This document shows positions 35,002-43,840 of a DNA stretch of 64,000 nt, one piece after another (within the stretch, counting starts at the first letter, position 1; every line of letters starts with the position of its first letter). The stretch spans positions 2,766,001-2,830,000 of the forward strand of contig NZ_RIBP01000004.1 in assembly GCF_007273535.1 (NCBI RefSeq), in the 5' to 3' direction. The notes under the pieces were generated by a model that saw nothing but the letters and a program-made list of their open reading frames with translations, ran no database searches and was not told the DNA's origin. The stretch comes from Niallia circulans (lineage in GTDB: Bacteria > Bacillota > Bacilli > Bacillales > Cytobacillaceae). The position numbers and the translations under genes were made by a program.

Positions 35002-35793
35002 CTATTCTTTAATAAGCCCAAGTGACTTTAAGCCGTTATAAATGCCTGAGTCAGTTACAGAGGTAGTTTTGTGCTTGGCATAAGCAAACAGCTTCTCATG
35101 AGCATTTCCCATTGCAAAACCAACGCCGACAACCGAAAGCATTTCTTTATCATTCATTCCATCACCAAAAGCAATCGCATTGTTTGTTTCGATGTTCAGC
35201 CTTGTTAATATCTCGCCGATAGCCATCCCTTTGTTCACTTTATCACTAATAACATCGTAGGCATGGCGGAATCCTTCAATATTAACTTGCGAAAGATGAA
35301 TATCAGGAAAACTCTCATAAAGGGGAATATCCACTTCCTTTAAGTTAACGACGGTAATGCCTAATATGTTGGCATGCTCATCTTCTGTATACTGCTTATT
35401 GCTTCTTAAGTGGAATTTTTTACAAAACAGCTTCGTCATTTCATTATCCGGATGTGAGAGCAGATTATGGCTGCTCGTATAAAGGATAAGCTCATTGCCT
35501 TTTTCATGAGCAGTTTTTATGTATAAGTCCACTAAATCAGGGCTCATCGGGCTTTTCACAATATTTTGCCCCTTATAAATGGCAAGAGCGCCATTATAGC
35601 CAATAAATGAATCAATCTTTAATACTTCGCCGATATCTGCAATCTCATGAAGGGGTCTTCCCGTTGCAAGGAATACTTCTAGTCCTTGCTCCTTCATTTG
35701 TTTGACAGCCAACCTTGTAGAGTCTTGCATCGTGTCGTCTGGCTGCAAAATCGTGCCGTCAATATCTAGAAACAGTGCTTGGTAATTTGCCAT
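35002..35793 (-). CDS. Cof-type HAD-IIB family hydrolase
   Basis: 263 residues. Motif I LFLDIDGTILQ (Asp10 and Asp12), motif II FLATGRP, Lys in the KGMAIGEILTRL segment, and motif IV AFGDGMNDKEMLSVVGVGFAMGNA (about 210-232) are all intact. A C2 cap lies between. Cytoplasmic Mg2+ phosphatase of a sugar phosphate or flavin phosphate, substrate not determinable. GGAGGATGT precedes the ATG. It is distinct from the HAD-IIB gene at 6879 (about one third identical by eye). Single gene, convergent with the hypothetical upstream. Confidence 0.9.
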   Translation of the reverse strand: MANYQALFLDIDGTILQPDDTMQDSTRLAVKQMKEQGLEVFLATGRPLHEIADIGEVLKIDSFIGYNGALAIYKGQNIVKSPMSPDLVDLYIKTAHEKGNELILYTSSHNLLSHPDNEMTKLFCKKFHLRSNKQYTEDEHANILGITVVNLKEVDIPLYESFPDIHLSQVNIEGFRHAYDVISDKVNKGMAIGEILTRLNIETNNAIAFGDGMNDKEMLSVVGVGFAMGNAHEKLFAYAKHKTTSVTDSGIYNGLKSLGLIKE

Positions 35794-35863
35794 TACATCC
35801 TCCAGTGTCCCATTCTTTTAAAAATCTTCCTACGAACACATTTTAACATAAAGGCAGTGACAT

Positions 35864-35889
35864 AAAAAAGACCAGGGGTTGCCTGATCT
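35864..35889 (-). terminator. Terminator of the DUF3967 gene (minus strand)
   Basis: On the minus strand AGATCAGG pairs with CCTGGTCT (one U-G) around five bases, followed by six T residues. Confidence 0.75.
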
Positions 35890-35907
35890 AATTGAAAACA
35901 TATCAAG

Positions 35908-36861
35908 TTATTTATGCCAGATTTTCCACCATGTTTTTTTCGGAGGCTCTGCAACAGCCGTTTGGCGAAATGACTGAACAAGCTCTTGGAAGCTTTTTTC
36001 CCGGTCTTTAATTTCCTTATTCATTTGTTCACGTTCAGTGTGCAGGGCTTCCATTAAAATTCGGTCATTTTTATGTAGCTGCTCAACTGTTTTATTTATT
36101 TCCGTATTTGATTTAGATAAATGCTCCATCATCGTCTTAATTTCTTTCGTAGATGTCGTAGAAGCTGTCCATTGCTTCGAATATGTTTTCCTTTCGGCTT
36201 TTGATAAATCGGACAGCTTTTTAATATTATGCTTGATTGCCGTATAGTCCTCGGTTGTTTTTTGATTGCTTGTATGTACTAACTCAGAAATCTGCTCGAT
36301 GTCTTCCTTTGCTGCTTCCTGATGCTCAGAAAATGCAGTAGACAGCTTTTCAATTGTTTCCGATTTCCCAGCTTGTATTTCTGTTGTAATGCTTTCTAAT
36401 ACCTCTTGTTTAATTCCGTTGCGGATTTCTTGTTTTACCTCATGCAGGAAGTCCTGCTTATATGCTTCTAGGGATGACATTAAGGCTTGCAGCTGTCTGC
36501 CATCTTCTGCAATTCGGTCGATTTTTTTTACTAATTCGTCTGGCTCAATAACTTGGATTTCATTAGCAGCAGTCTCAAGCTCTTGTTTACTGTCTGCTTG
36601 CTCGACTTGTTTTTCTGCTTTAATTTCCTTTGGCTGTAGTATCATGCTTAATGTTTTTTTAACCTCTGTAGTGTTTTTCTTTTCTTTATATAAATTTTTC
36701 ACCTCAAGCAGCAAGGAGAGCTCCTTGTCTGTATAAAAACGCGCGCCGTTTTTTGTTCTTGGAATAATTAATATTTCTTTGAATTTATTTTCCCATTGCT
36801 TTAATGTTTTGGGACTTGTCGTCAATTTTTGGGATGCCTCGTGTATAGAATAAATGTTCAT
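35908..36861 (-). CDS. MerR-type HTH protein with long coiled coil (DUF3967-like)
   Basis: 317 residues. A MerR-like winged helix (about 1-70: YSIHEASQKLTTSPKTLKQWENKF and ARFYTDKELSLLLEVKNLY) is followed by about 230 residues of charged heptad-like helix, rich in Glu, Lys and Ser. The segment MNKEIKDREKSFQELVQSFRQ near the end matches DUF3967. The last residues KKTWWKIWHK are Trp-rich and basic, suggesting an amphipathic membrane-binding tail. The layout recalls RacA, which tethers chromosomal origins to the cell pole in sporulation, but it is longer and I see no identity to RacA. A DNA-membrane tether is inferred. Confidence 0.75.
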   Translation of the reverse strand: MNIYSIHEASQKLTTSPKTLKQWENKFKEILIIPRTKNGARFYTDKELSLLLEVKNLYKEKKNTTEVKKTLSMILQPKEIKAEKQVEQADSKQELETAANEIQVIEPDELVKKIDRIAEDGRQLQALMSSLEAYKQDFLHEVKQEIRNGIKQEVLESITTEIQAGKSETIEKLSTAFSEHQEAAKEDIEQISELVHTSNQKTTEDYTAIKHNIKKLSDLSKAERKTYSKQWTASTTSTKEIKTMMEHLSKSNTEINKTVEQLHKNDRILMEALHTEREQMNKEIKDREKSFQELVQSFRQTAVAEPPKKTWWKIWHK

Positions 36862-37093
36862 GTATTACACTCCTTTAGAATGATAAATTATATTTAAAAA
36901 AAGAATTTATAAATGACTATGCTTACAAATTACATAAAAAAGGTCTATTTTCCTGCAAGAAGACAAAAGCTATCAAAACTTCTTAATAGTTGACATATTT
37001 CAGCAAGCTTATTGAAAAGGAGGGTAGGTTTTGGCATTTTGGAGAAGAATAAGGGCATTACCCCATGCTTGGGAGCTCCGAGGTGAAGAACTC

Positions 37094-38224
37094 GTGAAAA
37101 TACGATACATATTGTTAGCACTGCTGTTCCTGTTTTTTTCAAATGAAATAGCAGAAGCAGATGAATTACATAATCCAACAAAAGCTAAACTGAAAATTTT
37201 AGAAACGACAGATATTCATGCGAATATTTTAGATTACGATTATAAAAAACAGAAACGCACCATTGATTTTGGTTTAAGCAGAACGGCAGCGCTTATTCAA
37301 AAAATCAGGTCACAATCTGATAATACGCTTTTATTCGATGTTGGCGATGTAATAAAGGGAAATGCACTGGCAGAATTTATTGCCAAAAGCAATCTTCTTT
37401 ATCTTACAGATATCCACCCTGCATATAAGACGATGAATTTATTGGAGTATGATGCAGCGACTGTTGGAAATCACGAATTTAATTATGGAATCGGTTTTCT
37501 GATGAAAAGCTTAACTGGCGCTGATTTCCCTATTGTAAATGCAAATATATATGTGGATGATCATAATAACATGGAGGAAGATGATCTGCATTTTTTTAAT
37601 CCGTATGTCATTTTGCCGCAAACGATTAAAACAGAGGACGGTAAAGAGGAGACATTAAATGTTGGTGTTATTGGCTTGCTGACGCCGATTGCAGCACAAT
37701 GGGACAAGGAATACTTCAAAGGTAATCTTATTATGAAGAATATGAGTGAAACAGCAGCTGAGCTAGTACCGAAAATGAAAAAGGAGGGTGCTGATCTTAT
37801 CATTGCCCTTGTTCATGCAGGACTGCAAACAGATGGTGCTCTTGAAGAAAAACAGGGAAATAATGTAGTTGATGTGAGTATGGTGGAAGGTATTGATGTT
37901 CTATTATTTGGACATTCTCATGGGCTGTTTCCGAAAAATGGTGAAAAGAATACTGATGTTATTAACCATCAGGCCGGAACGATAAATGGGAAGCCAACCG
38001 TTCAAGCAGGCTTTTGGGGAAATCATCTTGGAATCATTGATTTAACGTTGGAGAAAAGAGCAGGTACGTGGAAGATAACAGCATCCAAATCACAGGCAAA
38101 ACCTATTATCCGAATCATTAATGAGAAGAAGGTGCCAGTCGTTTCCCCATACCAGCCGATTGAGTACTTAATGAAGCCCTATCATGAGCAAACATTGGAG
38201 TATATGAAAAGCGTAAAGGAATAG
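37094..38224 (+). CDS. Secreted metallophosphatase (CpdB/YfkN-like), lacking the 5'-nucleotidase C-terminal domain
   Basis: 376 residues from GTG 37094 (GAGGTG seven bases before), which gives a clean signal peptide (KIRYILLALLFLFFSNEIAEA). A TTG start at 37031 with a good GGAGG site would add 21 residues in front of the signal and is less likely. The calcineurin-like domain has the metal motifs LETTDIHANI, DVGDVIKGN, VGNHEFNYG, IALVHAG and LFGHSHGL. In CpdB-type 2',3'-cyclic nucleotide phosphodiesterases a second domain follows, but this protein stops at HEQTLEYMKSVKE, at the linker. It may still hydrolyse cyclic nucleotides outside the cell; the missing domain makes 5'-nucleotidase activity doubtful. 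Confidence 0.8.
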   Translation: MKIRYILLALLFLFFSNEIAEADELHNPTKAKLKILETTDIHANILDYDYKKQKRTIDFGLSRTAALIQKIRSQSDNTLLFDVGDVIKGNALAEFIAKSNLLYLTDIHPAYKTMNLLEYDAATVGNHEFNYGIGFLMKSLTGADFPIVNANIYVDDHNNMEEDDLHFFNPYVILPQTIKTEDGKEETLNVGVIGLLTPIAAQWDKEYFKGNLIMKNMSETAAELVPKMKKEGADLIIALVHAGLQTDGALEEKQGNNVVDVSMVEGIDVLLFGHSHGLFPKNGEKNTDVINHQAGTINGKPTVQAGFWGNHLGIIDLTLEKRAGTWKITASKSQAKPIIRIINEKKVPVVSPYQPIEYLMKPYHEQTLEYMKSVKE

Positions 38225-38298
38225 CTGTAAGCAGGATAATTGCTTCTTGGACTGTAATCATTCTATAGTAATATAGAGAACAAAAGGAGGTCAGAAAA

Positions 38299-39303
38299 AT
38301 GTCGAAAACAATAAAAGATGCTAAGTTTTCTGTCCTTGATTTATCACCAATTACAGAGGGAAGTACTGCTGCTGCTGCTTTTAAAAATTCATTAGATTTA
38401 GCACAGCATGCAGAAAAATGGGGATATAATCGATATTGGGTTGCAGAACATCACAGCATGCCAGGCATTGCCAGCAGTGCTACGTCTGTGCTGATTGGAT
38501 ATATTGCAGGAGGAACGAGCAAAATCCGTGTCGGGTCAGGCGGAATCATGCTGCCAAACCATGCACCATTGGTTATTGCCGAACAGTTTGGGACATTAGA
38601 GTCATTATATCCAAACAGAATTGATTTAGGGCTTGGACGTGCTCCGGGAAGCGATCAGTTAACTGCGAATGCATTGCGCAGAGGCGGAAAAAGGGACGGA
38701 AGTGACTTTCCGGAAATGCTTGAGGACTTACGCCAATTTTTAAGGCCTTATGAGCAAACAGGCTTGCCTGTCCGTGCTATTCCTGGAGAAGGCTTAAACA
38801 TTCCAATATGGCTGTTAGGCTCAAGTGGATTCAGTGCAAAGCTGGCAGCAGAGCTTGGTTTGCCATTTGCCTTTGCAAGTCACTTTTCATCAGATTACAC
38901 TATCCCAGCATTACAAATTTACCATCAGAATTTCAAACCATCCACAGTGCTTGAAAAGCCTTATGTTATGGTTGGGGCCAACGTTATCATTTCTGAGACA
39001 GAGGAAAAAGCTAAATATTTGGCTACATCCTCACAACAGCAATTTTTAAGCTTAATAAGAGGCAGACCAACACAAATGATGCCGCCTGTTGAAAACATGG
39101 ATGAAATTTGGAGTCCGTATGAGCGATCTGTAGTTCAGCAACAGCTTAAATCTTCTATTATTGGTACACAGGACATAGTTGCCGCAAAGCTTGAAGAATT
39201 TTTGAAGGAGACACAAGCGGATGAAGTTATTGTTAACACAGCTTTATATAGCCATCAAGAAAGACTTGAATCCTTTAAGCTTCTCAAGGAAATTGTGATG
39301 TAG
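38299..39303 (+). CDS. LLM class flavin-dependent oxidoreductase (luciferase-like monooxygenase)
   Basis: 334 residues, full length for the bacterial luciferase-like family. It has the TIM-barrel sequence [23 protein letters not shown] near residues 40-62, [43 protein letters not shown], and [31 protein letters not shown]2-dependent oxidation of an unknown aldehyde, sulphur or alkane substrate is the family's chemistry. AAAGGAGGTC precedes the ATG. A second, different luciferase-like protein is at 48490. It follows the metallophosphatase by 74 bp without an obvious terminator, but a shared function is not evident. Confidence 0.9.
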   Translation: MSKTIKDAKFSVLDLSPITEGSTAAAAFKNSLDLAQHAEKWGYNRYWVAEHHSMPGIASSATSVLIGYIAGGTSKIRVGSGGIMLPNHAPLVIAEQFGTLESLYPNRIDLGLGRAPGSDQLTANALRRGGKRDGSDFPEMLEDLRQFLRPYEQTGLPVRAIPGEGLNIPIWLLGSSGFSAKLAAELGLPFAFASHFSSDYTIPALQIYHQNFKPSTVLEKPYVMVGANVIISETEEKAKYLATSSQQQFLSLIRGRPTQMMPPVENMDEIWSPYERSVVQQQLKSSIIGTQDIVAAKLEEFLKETQADEVIVNTALYSHQERLESFKLLKEIVM

Positions 39304-39388
39304 CTTTTCTTTTTCTCAGGTTATCGCTTGACTATATGCCCAAATATGATTTATCTTTCTTACATGTGCTATACATGGAGGTTTTTTT

Positions 39389-39796
39389 TTGAAAACGACA
39401 ATGATCTTAAAAAATGCTGATAAAATCAATCAATTATTAACAGATATAGTAAAAGAGTCTTTTGAAGAAATCAGAGGAGAAGAAGTATTGCTTTGTATGG
39501 AATGCTGTGATGTTGATTTATTTGTGACAGTTGATTCACATGAAGAGCTTACTTGCGCCATTAAGGAAAACTTTGAGCTAGATGAATTTGGCGAAGTGCT
39601 TGATAAAGAAGCATACATTCAATTATTGAAAGAGCTAGATGAATACTATGTAGAGCTCCATATTCAATCAGGCTTTTACGATTACTTCCCAGCAGGAACC
39701 TATACTGTTAACGGTAAGGAAGAAGAAACGGAAACAGATATATTAGCGCCGAAAGGAATTTTTTACGCACCTTTTGAAGAAGCGGTTAAAGAATAA
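39389..39796 (+). CDS. Conserved hypothetical protein
   Basis: 135 residues from a TTG start with GGAGG seven bases upstream. It is strongly acidic (ESFEEIRGEE, KEELDEYYVELHIQ) and contains CMECCDVDLFVTVD with three cysteines near residues 33-37. A possible metal- or redox-site is suggested by MECC, but no known domain is recognised. No membrane segment is seen. The frame is uninterrupted, codon use is ordinary, and a bidirectional terminator follows, so it is probably genuine. Confidence 0.6.
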   Translation: MKTTMILKNADKINQLLTDIVKESFEEIRGEEVLLCMECCDVDLFVTVDSHEELTCAIKENFELDEFGEVLDKEAYIQLLKELDEYYVELHIQSGFYDYFPAGTYTVNGKEEETETDILAPKGIFYAPFEEAVKE

Positions 39797-39799
39797 TGT

Positions 39800-39834
39800 G
39801 CAAAAGAGGAAAGGGGCTGCCTTTCCTCTTTTTT
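39800..39834. terminator. Bidirectional terminator
   Basis: AAGAGGAAAGG (39804-39814) pairs with CCTTTCCTCTT (39820-39830), then TTTT. It also serves the convergent CDF gene whose stop lies at 39833. Confidence 0.85.
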
Positions 39835-40810
39835 ACGGTGTTTTTATCTCATTACTTGGCTCTTTCCACTTTAAAATGCCATCGTCCTTGTCATATTCAA
39901 TAATGACGTCGGAAACACCTTTTTCCTCCAAAATTTGATCCTCAATGCGATGTCTAATAAGATCGGCTTGTGCGACAGTTAGCTTACTGTCTAATTCAAT
40001 ACTCAATTCAACATGGAAGTTCTCGCCTTCTTTGTAGACAGAAATGTCCTGAATATCACGCACATCTGGGTCTGCCATCGCAATAATGCCGATTCTTCCT
40101 TCCATTTCCGCATCACTTTCACCGATAGCACCAGCAGCGTTATCCAAAAATACTCTGCCAACAACAAAAAACATAAATATACCAATGATTATCGAAGCAA
40201 GACCCTCGGCTTGATGGAAGGGAGTATACTGTGCAATGATGACAGCGAGCATTGCGAGCAGACCACCGCCAGTTGCAACAATGTCCTCCAGAAAGACTAA
40301 CTTTGTGGCGGGATTTGCTTTTTTTAAATATAGGAAGCTGTCTTTAAAAAGGCTTAAACCTCGAGACGGGACACCCTGATCTTTCACGATTTCCTTCATC
40401 GCTTTCATTAGTACAAAGAATTCTAGTATGACAGCAAGGGCAAGTACTGCAATGTTTAAATAAAACCCAGTTGATTCAGTCGGATGAAATAAGTGGTCAA
40501 TGCCTTCACGGATTGTCTCATAGGACATAATACCAACAATAAGCACAGCAAATAACAAAACTAGATTAACAAGTCTGCCAAAGCCGCCAGGAAATCGTTT
40601 TGTAGGTGCTTTTTTGCTTAAAGCAGAACCGATAAAGACAAAAAATTGATTTGCTGCATCACCAAGTGAATGCATTGTTTCAGCAAACATCGCGACATTC
40701 CCCGTTATCCCAAAAGCGGTCCCTTTTATTGCGGCAATCAGCGTGTTAACAACCGTTGCGTAAAGTGCCGATTTATTTCCATTCTTTAGCAACGCAAAAA
40801 AATCTTTCAT
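39833..40810 (-). CDS. Cation diffusion facilitator (CDF) family transporter
   Basis: 325 residues. Five or six membrane helices occupy about 15-210, with TINTLIAAIKGTAFGITGNVAMFAETMHSLGDAANQFFVF (metal site Asp/His region near residues 43-50 of helix II) and further Asp in helix V (LEDIVATGG). A C-terminal ferredoxin-like domain follows (about 225-315). The chemistry is export of Zn2+, Mn2+, Fe2+ or related cations against protons. The particular helix II sequence (AETMHSLGDAAN) differs from the usual HxxxD of zinc CDFs. AGGAAGAAGG upstream. Metal specificity is unknown. Confidence 0.9.
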   Translation of the reverse strand: MKDFFALLKNGNKSALYATVVNTLIAAIKGTAFGITGNVAMFAETMHSLGDAANQFFVFIGSALSKKAPTKRFPGGFGRLVNLVLLFAVLIVGIMSYETIREGIDHLFHPTESTGFYLNIAVLALAVILEFFVLMKAMKEIVKDQGVPSRGLSLFKDSFLYLKKANPATKLVFLEDIVATGGGLLAMLAVIIAQYTPFHQAEGLASIIIGIFMFFVVGRVFLDNAAGAIGESDAEMEGRIGIIAMADPDVRDIQDISVYKEGENFHVELSIELDSKLTVAQADLIRHRIEDQILEEKGVSDVIIEYDKDDGILKWKEPSNEIKTP

Positions 40811-40920
40811 CCTTAAACCTTCTTCCTATTGTAAATAACCAACGCTCATTTTAAAAGGATATAAATTACATCATTCCCATTTATTAAAATTACATGCAAA
40901 GGAGGCATGAATGGACATAA

Positions 40921-40954
40921 AACTAAAAAGAAGTCTGTCAAATTACGACAGACT
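40921..40954 (-). terminator. Terminator for the small gene 41035-41202 (minus strand)
   Basis: AGTCTGTC and GACAGACT (40932-40939, 40947-40954) form an 8-bp stem. On the minus strand it is followed by TCTTTTTAGTT. Its presence weakens a plus-strand ORF at 40911-41117. Confidence 0.6.
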
Positions 40955-41034
40955 AATCAGACTATGTAAGTTAATTCTTGGAAGCTTTGAGATTTCTGTT
41001 TTAAGAACATTAAACAAAAACAAAAACTGGCACA

Positions 41035-41202
41035 TTAGTTCGCTTTTTCAACTGCAGCATTCCAGTCGGGAAAATAATGAAGAGCATGCCTCATTAAATC
41101 AGGGTGGTTTGTTTTAATTTTCTTTTTGTTTAATTGTTCTCCCTTAGAACGCAAACCTTGGATTGCAGCGATAACTTGATCTGCACTCATTGTTACTTCC
41201 AT
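41035..41202 (-). CDS. Unlisted 55-residue protein with an HxxL..A..YF.DW..A-type repeat
   Basis: Reading the minus strand gives an ATG at 41202 preceded by a perfect AAGGAGG seven bases upstream, then 55 codons to TAA at 41035. It starts MEVTMSADQVIAAI and ends FPDWNAAVEKAN. The order I-x-x-L-x5-G-x2-L (12 residues), a basic patch, HPDLMRHALHYFPDW and then AAVEKA resembles the short helix repeat L-x-x-A-x-x-YFGSW-x-x-A-L-x-x-A-G found in arrays in some nuclease-like and phage proteins; here there is a single copy. A terminator follows at 40921-40954. Function unknown, presumably DNA-binding or small regulatory. Confidence 0.75.
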   Translation of the reverse strand: MEVTMSADQVIAAIQGLRSKGEQLNKKKIKTNHPDLMRHALHYFPDWNAAVEKAN

Positions 41203-41269
41203 TAACTTACCTCCTTAAGTAGATTATCACCATTATTGCCAGTTTTGATTTCTTTAAACATGACTATCG

Positions 41270-41290
41270 TTATTTCCTCGGAAACCGCAA
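41270..41290 (+). repeat. Left copy of a 21-bp direct repeat
   Basis: This 21-mer, ending GGAAACCGCAA, is repeated at 43111-43131 with only two differences; the pair flanks the YcnJ-like gene. Confidence 0.6.
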
Positions 41291-41453
41291 AATGCACGAG
41301 AATAGAGCAGCATTTGACAAAACTGGGACGAATCTTGGCCTAGCAATAAAAACGGTCTTTTTGTTTGTCGCAGCGTATAGCAAACTATATAATAGAAAAT
41401 AAGTGCAAATTAGCACAACGGAGTATTCGTACTAAGGGAGTGTATGGACTAAT

Positions 41454-43097
41454 ATGAGGTTAAAGTTTTTATCTGGTGTGTTTCTAGTAATAATGCTGTT
41501 ATTCACCATAAATATTTCGAATGCTTCTGCACATGCATATATCGTCAATTCGACTCCGAGTGAAAATGAAAGCTTGGATGATTCACCAACAAAAGCGACG
41601 ATTGAGTATAACGAGAAGATTCAATCAGGGTTTGCCGTTTTAAATGTAACGAATTCCGCTGGTGAAAAGGTGGATAAAGGCAATGTGACAGTGGAGGATA
41701 AAACAATCTCCGTTGATTTGAAAGATGACTTGAAAAATGATGTTTATACAATGGAATGGCGTGTTGTCTCCGCTGACGGGCATTCGATAACAGGACTTGT
41801 TCCATTTAGTATTGGAGAGCTGCCAGAGGGTGTTGTGCTTCCGCAAAAGCAATATACGGCAGACAAAAGCAGTATGGTGAGTGTTTCACTAAATAAAGTA
41901 CTATTATACAGTGGTTTTTCTCTGTATATGGGACTTGTTTTATTTTATCTCGTTTGGTTTAGACCAAATCGACTCGAGTCTAAGATTACAGGAAGAACGA
42001 AAAGGTATGCTGTTGTTGCTTTAAGCTTAATAGGATTAGGATTACTATCCTTTATCGTTATCCAAACACAAGTTAATGCAGGCGTGTCCTTTTTCCAGGC
42101 ATTGAAACCTTCCTTGCTTCTTGAAACGCTGAAAAGCACAAAAGAAGGGACAATTTGGTCCATTCAAATGGTATTATTCCTTGTTTTAGTGCTGACGCAA
42201 GTACTTGTTTTCAAAAAAGGAGCACTTTTAAAGAAAAGAATGTGGATATTGCCGCTCATCAGCTTTGTTGGCATTCTCCTTTGTAAAGCCTTCATTGGTC
42301 ATCCGTCAAGTTCACCATATGAAAATATAGCAATCATCATGAACTTTTTCCATTTGACGGCAGCTTCCATTTGGCTTGGAGGCATTATTGTGATCATCTT
42401 CCTTCTAAAGGAAGGGGTTTTTGCAAAAGAGGGAGAGCAGCATGATATTTACTGGAACACACTGCAGGCTTATTCTATGTGGGCACTGTTTACAGTTGCA
42501 GTCCTTGCGATTTCTGGTGCTGTTAATGGTTCCTTGCTTATCCCGGATTTCCATTCGTTAGTTAGCACCGCTTATGGAATTACCTTACTTGTGAAAGTCG
42601 GTATTTTTGCGTTAATGGTTGGGTTTGGCGCCTATCATCTTGTAAGCAGAACAATGCTATCAAGGCAAAAATTCTATAAAAAGACGATTAAGATAGAAAT
42701 GGTACTTGGCGTGCTTCTGCTTATTGTTACAAGCGTCTTTACACAGCTGCAAACACCGACCTTGCCGATTGATAAGCCCTTTTACAGTGAAGCAGAGATT
42801 GCTTATAATGAGAATTTGAGTCTTGCTGTTTCACCGAAGAAAACCGGTATCCAAAACCAGTATGAAGTTAATTTATTTGATAATGACAGAGATCCTTTAA
42901 AGGATCCTGAACAAATCACGATTGAATTAAAGCAGGGAGAACAGCAAACCTCCTTTACCCTTGAAAAAGCAGGGGAAGGAAAATATACCGCTGAGAATCT
43001 CCAGCTCAATAGCCCAGGTAAATGGGAAGTAACTGTTCATCTATTATTTAAAGACCTCGACAGTTACGATATCCCCTTTGAATTTAACGTAAGATAA
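41454..43097 (+). CDS. CopC-CopD fusion copper protein (YcnJ-like)
   Basis: 547 residues. After a signal peptide (LVIMLLFTINISNASA) the mature protein begins HAYIVNSTPSENE, with the N-terminal His that binds Cu(II) in CopC. CopC domain about 27-125 contains WRVVSADGHSITG. Then about eight membrane helices of CopD (about 150-430) include MNFFHLTAASIWLGGII, with conserved His. A C-terminal extracellular beta domain of about 105 residues follows, typical of B. subtilis YcnJ (copper uptake). AAGGGAGTG is the ribosome site. No CsoR or YcnK gene is adjacent, so copper regulation is not evident. Confidence 0.9.
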   Translation: MRLKFLSGVFLVIMLLFTINISNASAHAYIVNSTPSENESLDDSPTKATIEYNEKIQSGFAVLNVTNSAGEKVDKGNVTVEDKTISVDLKDDLKNDVYTMEWRVVSADGHSITGLVPFSIGELPEGVVLPQKQYTADKSSMVSVSLNKVLLYSGFSLYMGLVLFYLVWFRPNRLESKITGRTKRYAVVALSLIGLGLLSFIVIQTQVNAGVSFFQALKPSLLLETLKSTKEGTIWSIQMVLFLVLVLTQVLVFKKGALLKKRMWILPLISFVGILLCKAFIGHPSSSPYENIAIIMNFFHLTAASIWLGGIIVIIFLLKEGVFAKEGEQHDIYWNTLQAYSMWALFTVAVLAISGAVNGSLLIPDFHSLVSTAYGITLLVKVGIFALMVGFGAYHLVSRTMLSRQKFYKKTIKIEMVLGVLLLIVTSVFTQLQTPTLPIDKPFYSEAEIAYNENLSLAVSPKKTGIQNQYEVNLFDNDRDPLKDPEQITIELKQGEQQTSFTLEKAGEGKYTAENLQLNSPGKWEVTVHLLFKDLDSYDIPFEFNVR

Positions 43098-43110
43098 ACA
43101 TGGGGAATGA

Positions 43111-43131
43111 TTATTTCTTGGGAAACCGCAA
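43111..43131 (+). repeat. Right copy of a 21-bp direct repeat (with hairpin)
   Basis: It starts 13 bp after the YcnJ-like stop. Together with the next bases it forms a 7-bp stem (TTTCTTG with CAAGAAA, loop GGAAACCG). Confidence 0.6.
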
Positions 43132-43190
43132 GAAATGACAAGTTTTTTGATAAAAAGTCGTTTTTAAAGATAACATGTCGAATAACGACA

Positions 43191-43218
43191 AAGGCCGTGC
43201 ATTTATGCATGGCTTTTG
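43191..43218 (+). terminator. Terminator of the YcnJ-like gene
   Basis: GCCGTGCAT (43194-43202) pairs with ATGCATGGC (43205-43213; one G-U), followed by TTTTGTTG. Confidence 0.7.
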
Positions 43219-43225
43219 TTGTGCT

Positions 43226-43795
43226 TTATATTCTTAAGCTGCTTTTTTTGAAATAAGAGTTATTTAATCTGTTTGCAAGCACACCAGCAAAGGCTGTGAA
43301 AATAAGATCCTTCACTAATGGAAGCATCATCCAGCCCCAAACAATTGGATAGGAGAAGCTTTCAGGCGCTTGTGCCCATAGCTTATAGGAAAAATACATC
43401 CAGTTAGTACCGATTACATAATTAATCGCCAATCCAACATAACTGCTAAAAATAAATGCAGGCAAGGAGCTGTTTCGTTCACGAATAGCTCCTACTGTAT
43501 AAGCAAGTAAAATATAGCTGAGAATAAAACCGAATGTTGGGCTTATCAGGATTCTTAAACCACCGCTTAGTCCGGAGAAAATAGGGAAGCCAGCAAGTCC
43601 GATTAACATATAGGAAATCATCGCAATCATGCCGAGCCTTTTGCCTAACAACAGACCAGCCATAATGGCGAAAAAGGTTTGCAGAGTTATTGGTACACCT
43701 GCAATTATTAAGAAGTTTGTTACATTAGCGCCGATTGTCATTAACGCTACAAATAAGGCTACCATCGTAATATCAATTGCTCTCCATTTTTTCAT
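43226..43795 (-). CDS. bioY: Biotin transporter BioY (substrate-specific S component)
   Basis: 189 residues, six membrane helices. The BioY pattern includes VALFVALMTIGANVTNFLIIAGVPITLQTFFAIMAGLLLGKRLG, and GFPIFSGLSGGLRILISPTFGFILSY, which is the biotin-binding region. It would take up biotin with the ECF module encoded elsewhere, or alone. The ATG has AGGATGG upstream. The promoter region holds a BirA operator (43862-43893), so expression should be repressed by biotinyl-AMP-BirA. Single gene, convergent with the copper gene. Confidence 0.92.
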   Translation of the reverse strand: MKKWRAIDITMVALFVALMTIGANVTNFLIIAGVPITLQTFFAIMAGLLLGKRLGMIAMISYMLIGLAGFPIFSGLSGGLRILISPTFGFILSYILLAYTVGAIRERNSSLPAFIFSSYVGLAINYVIGTNWMYFSYKLWAQAPESFSYPIVWGWMMLPLVKDLIFTAFAGVLANRLNNSYFKKSSLRI

Positions 43796-43840
43796 GTCAA
43801 CTTATCCATCCTTTATAAATATGTATTATAACTAAAATTT

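Noticed and set aside
40911..41117. 68-codon plus-strand frame with a strong AAAGGAGG site
   Set aside because: It runs through the terminator hairpin at 40932-40954 and overlaps the better supported minus-strand 55-residue gene; its sequence shows no protein-like pattern. The ribosome site leaves some doubt.
41260..41380. Possible c-di-GMP or other riboswitch before the YcnJ-like gene (GGAAACC, GGGACGAAT)
   Set aside because: Core elements of the c-di-GMP-I class do not line up (no GGGACGCAAAGCC or GGTAGC) and the matching right copy lies after the gene, so a repeat is the better reading.
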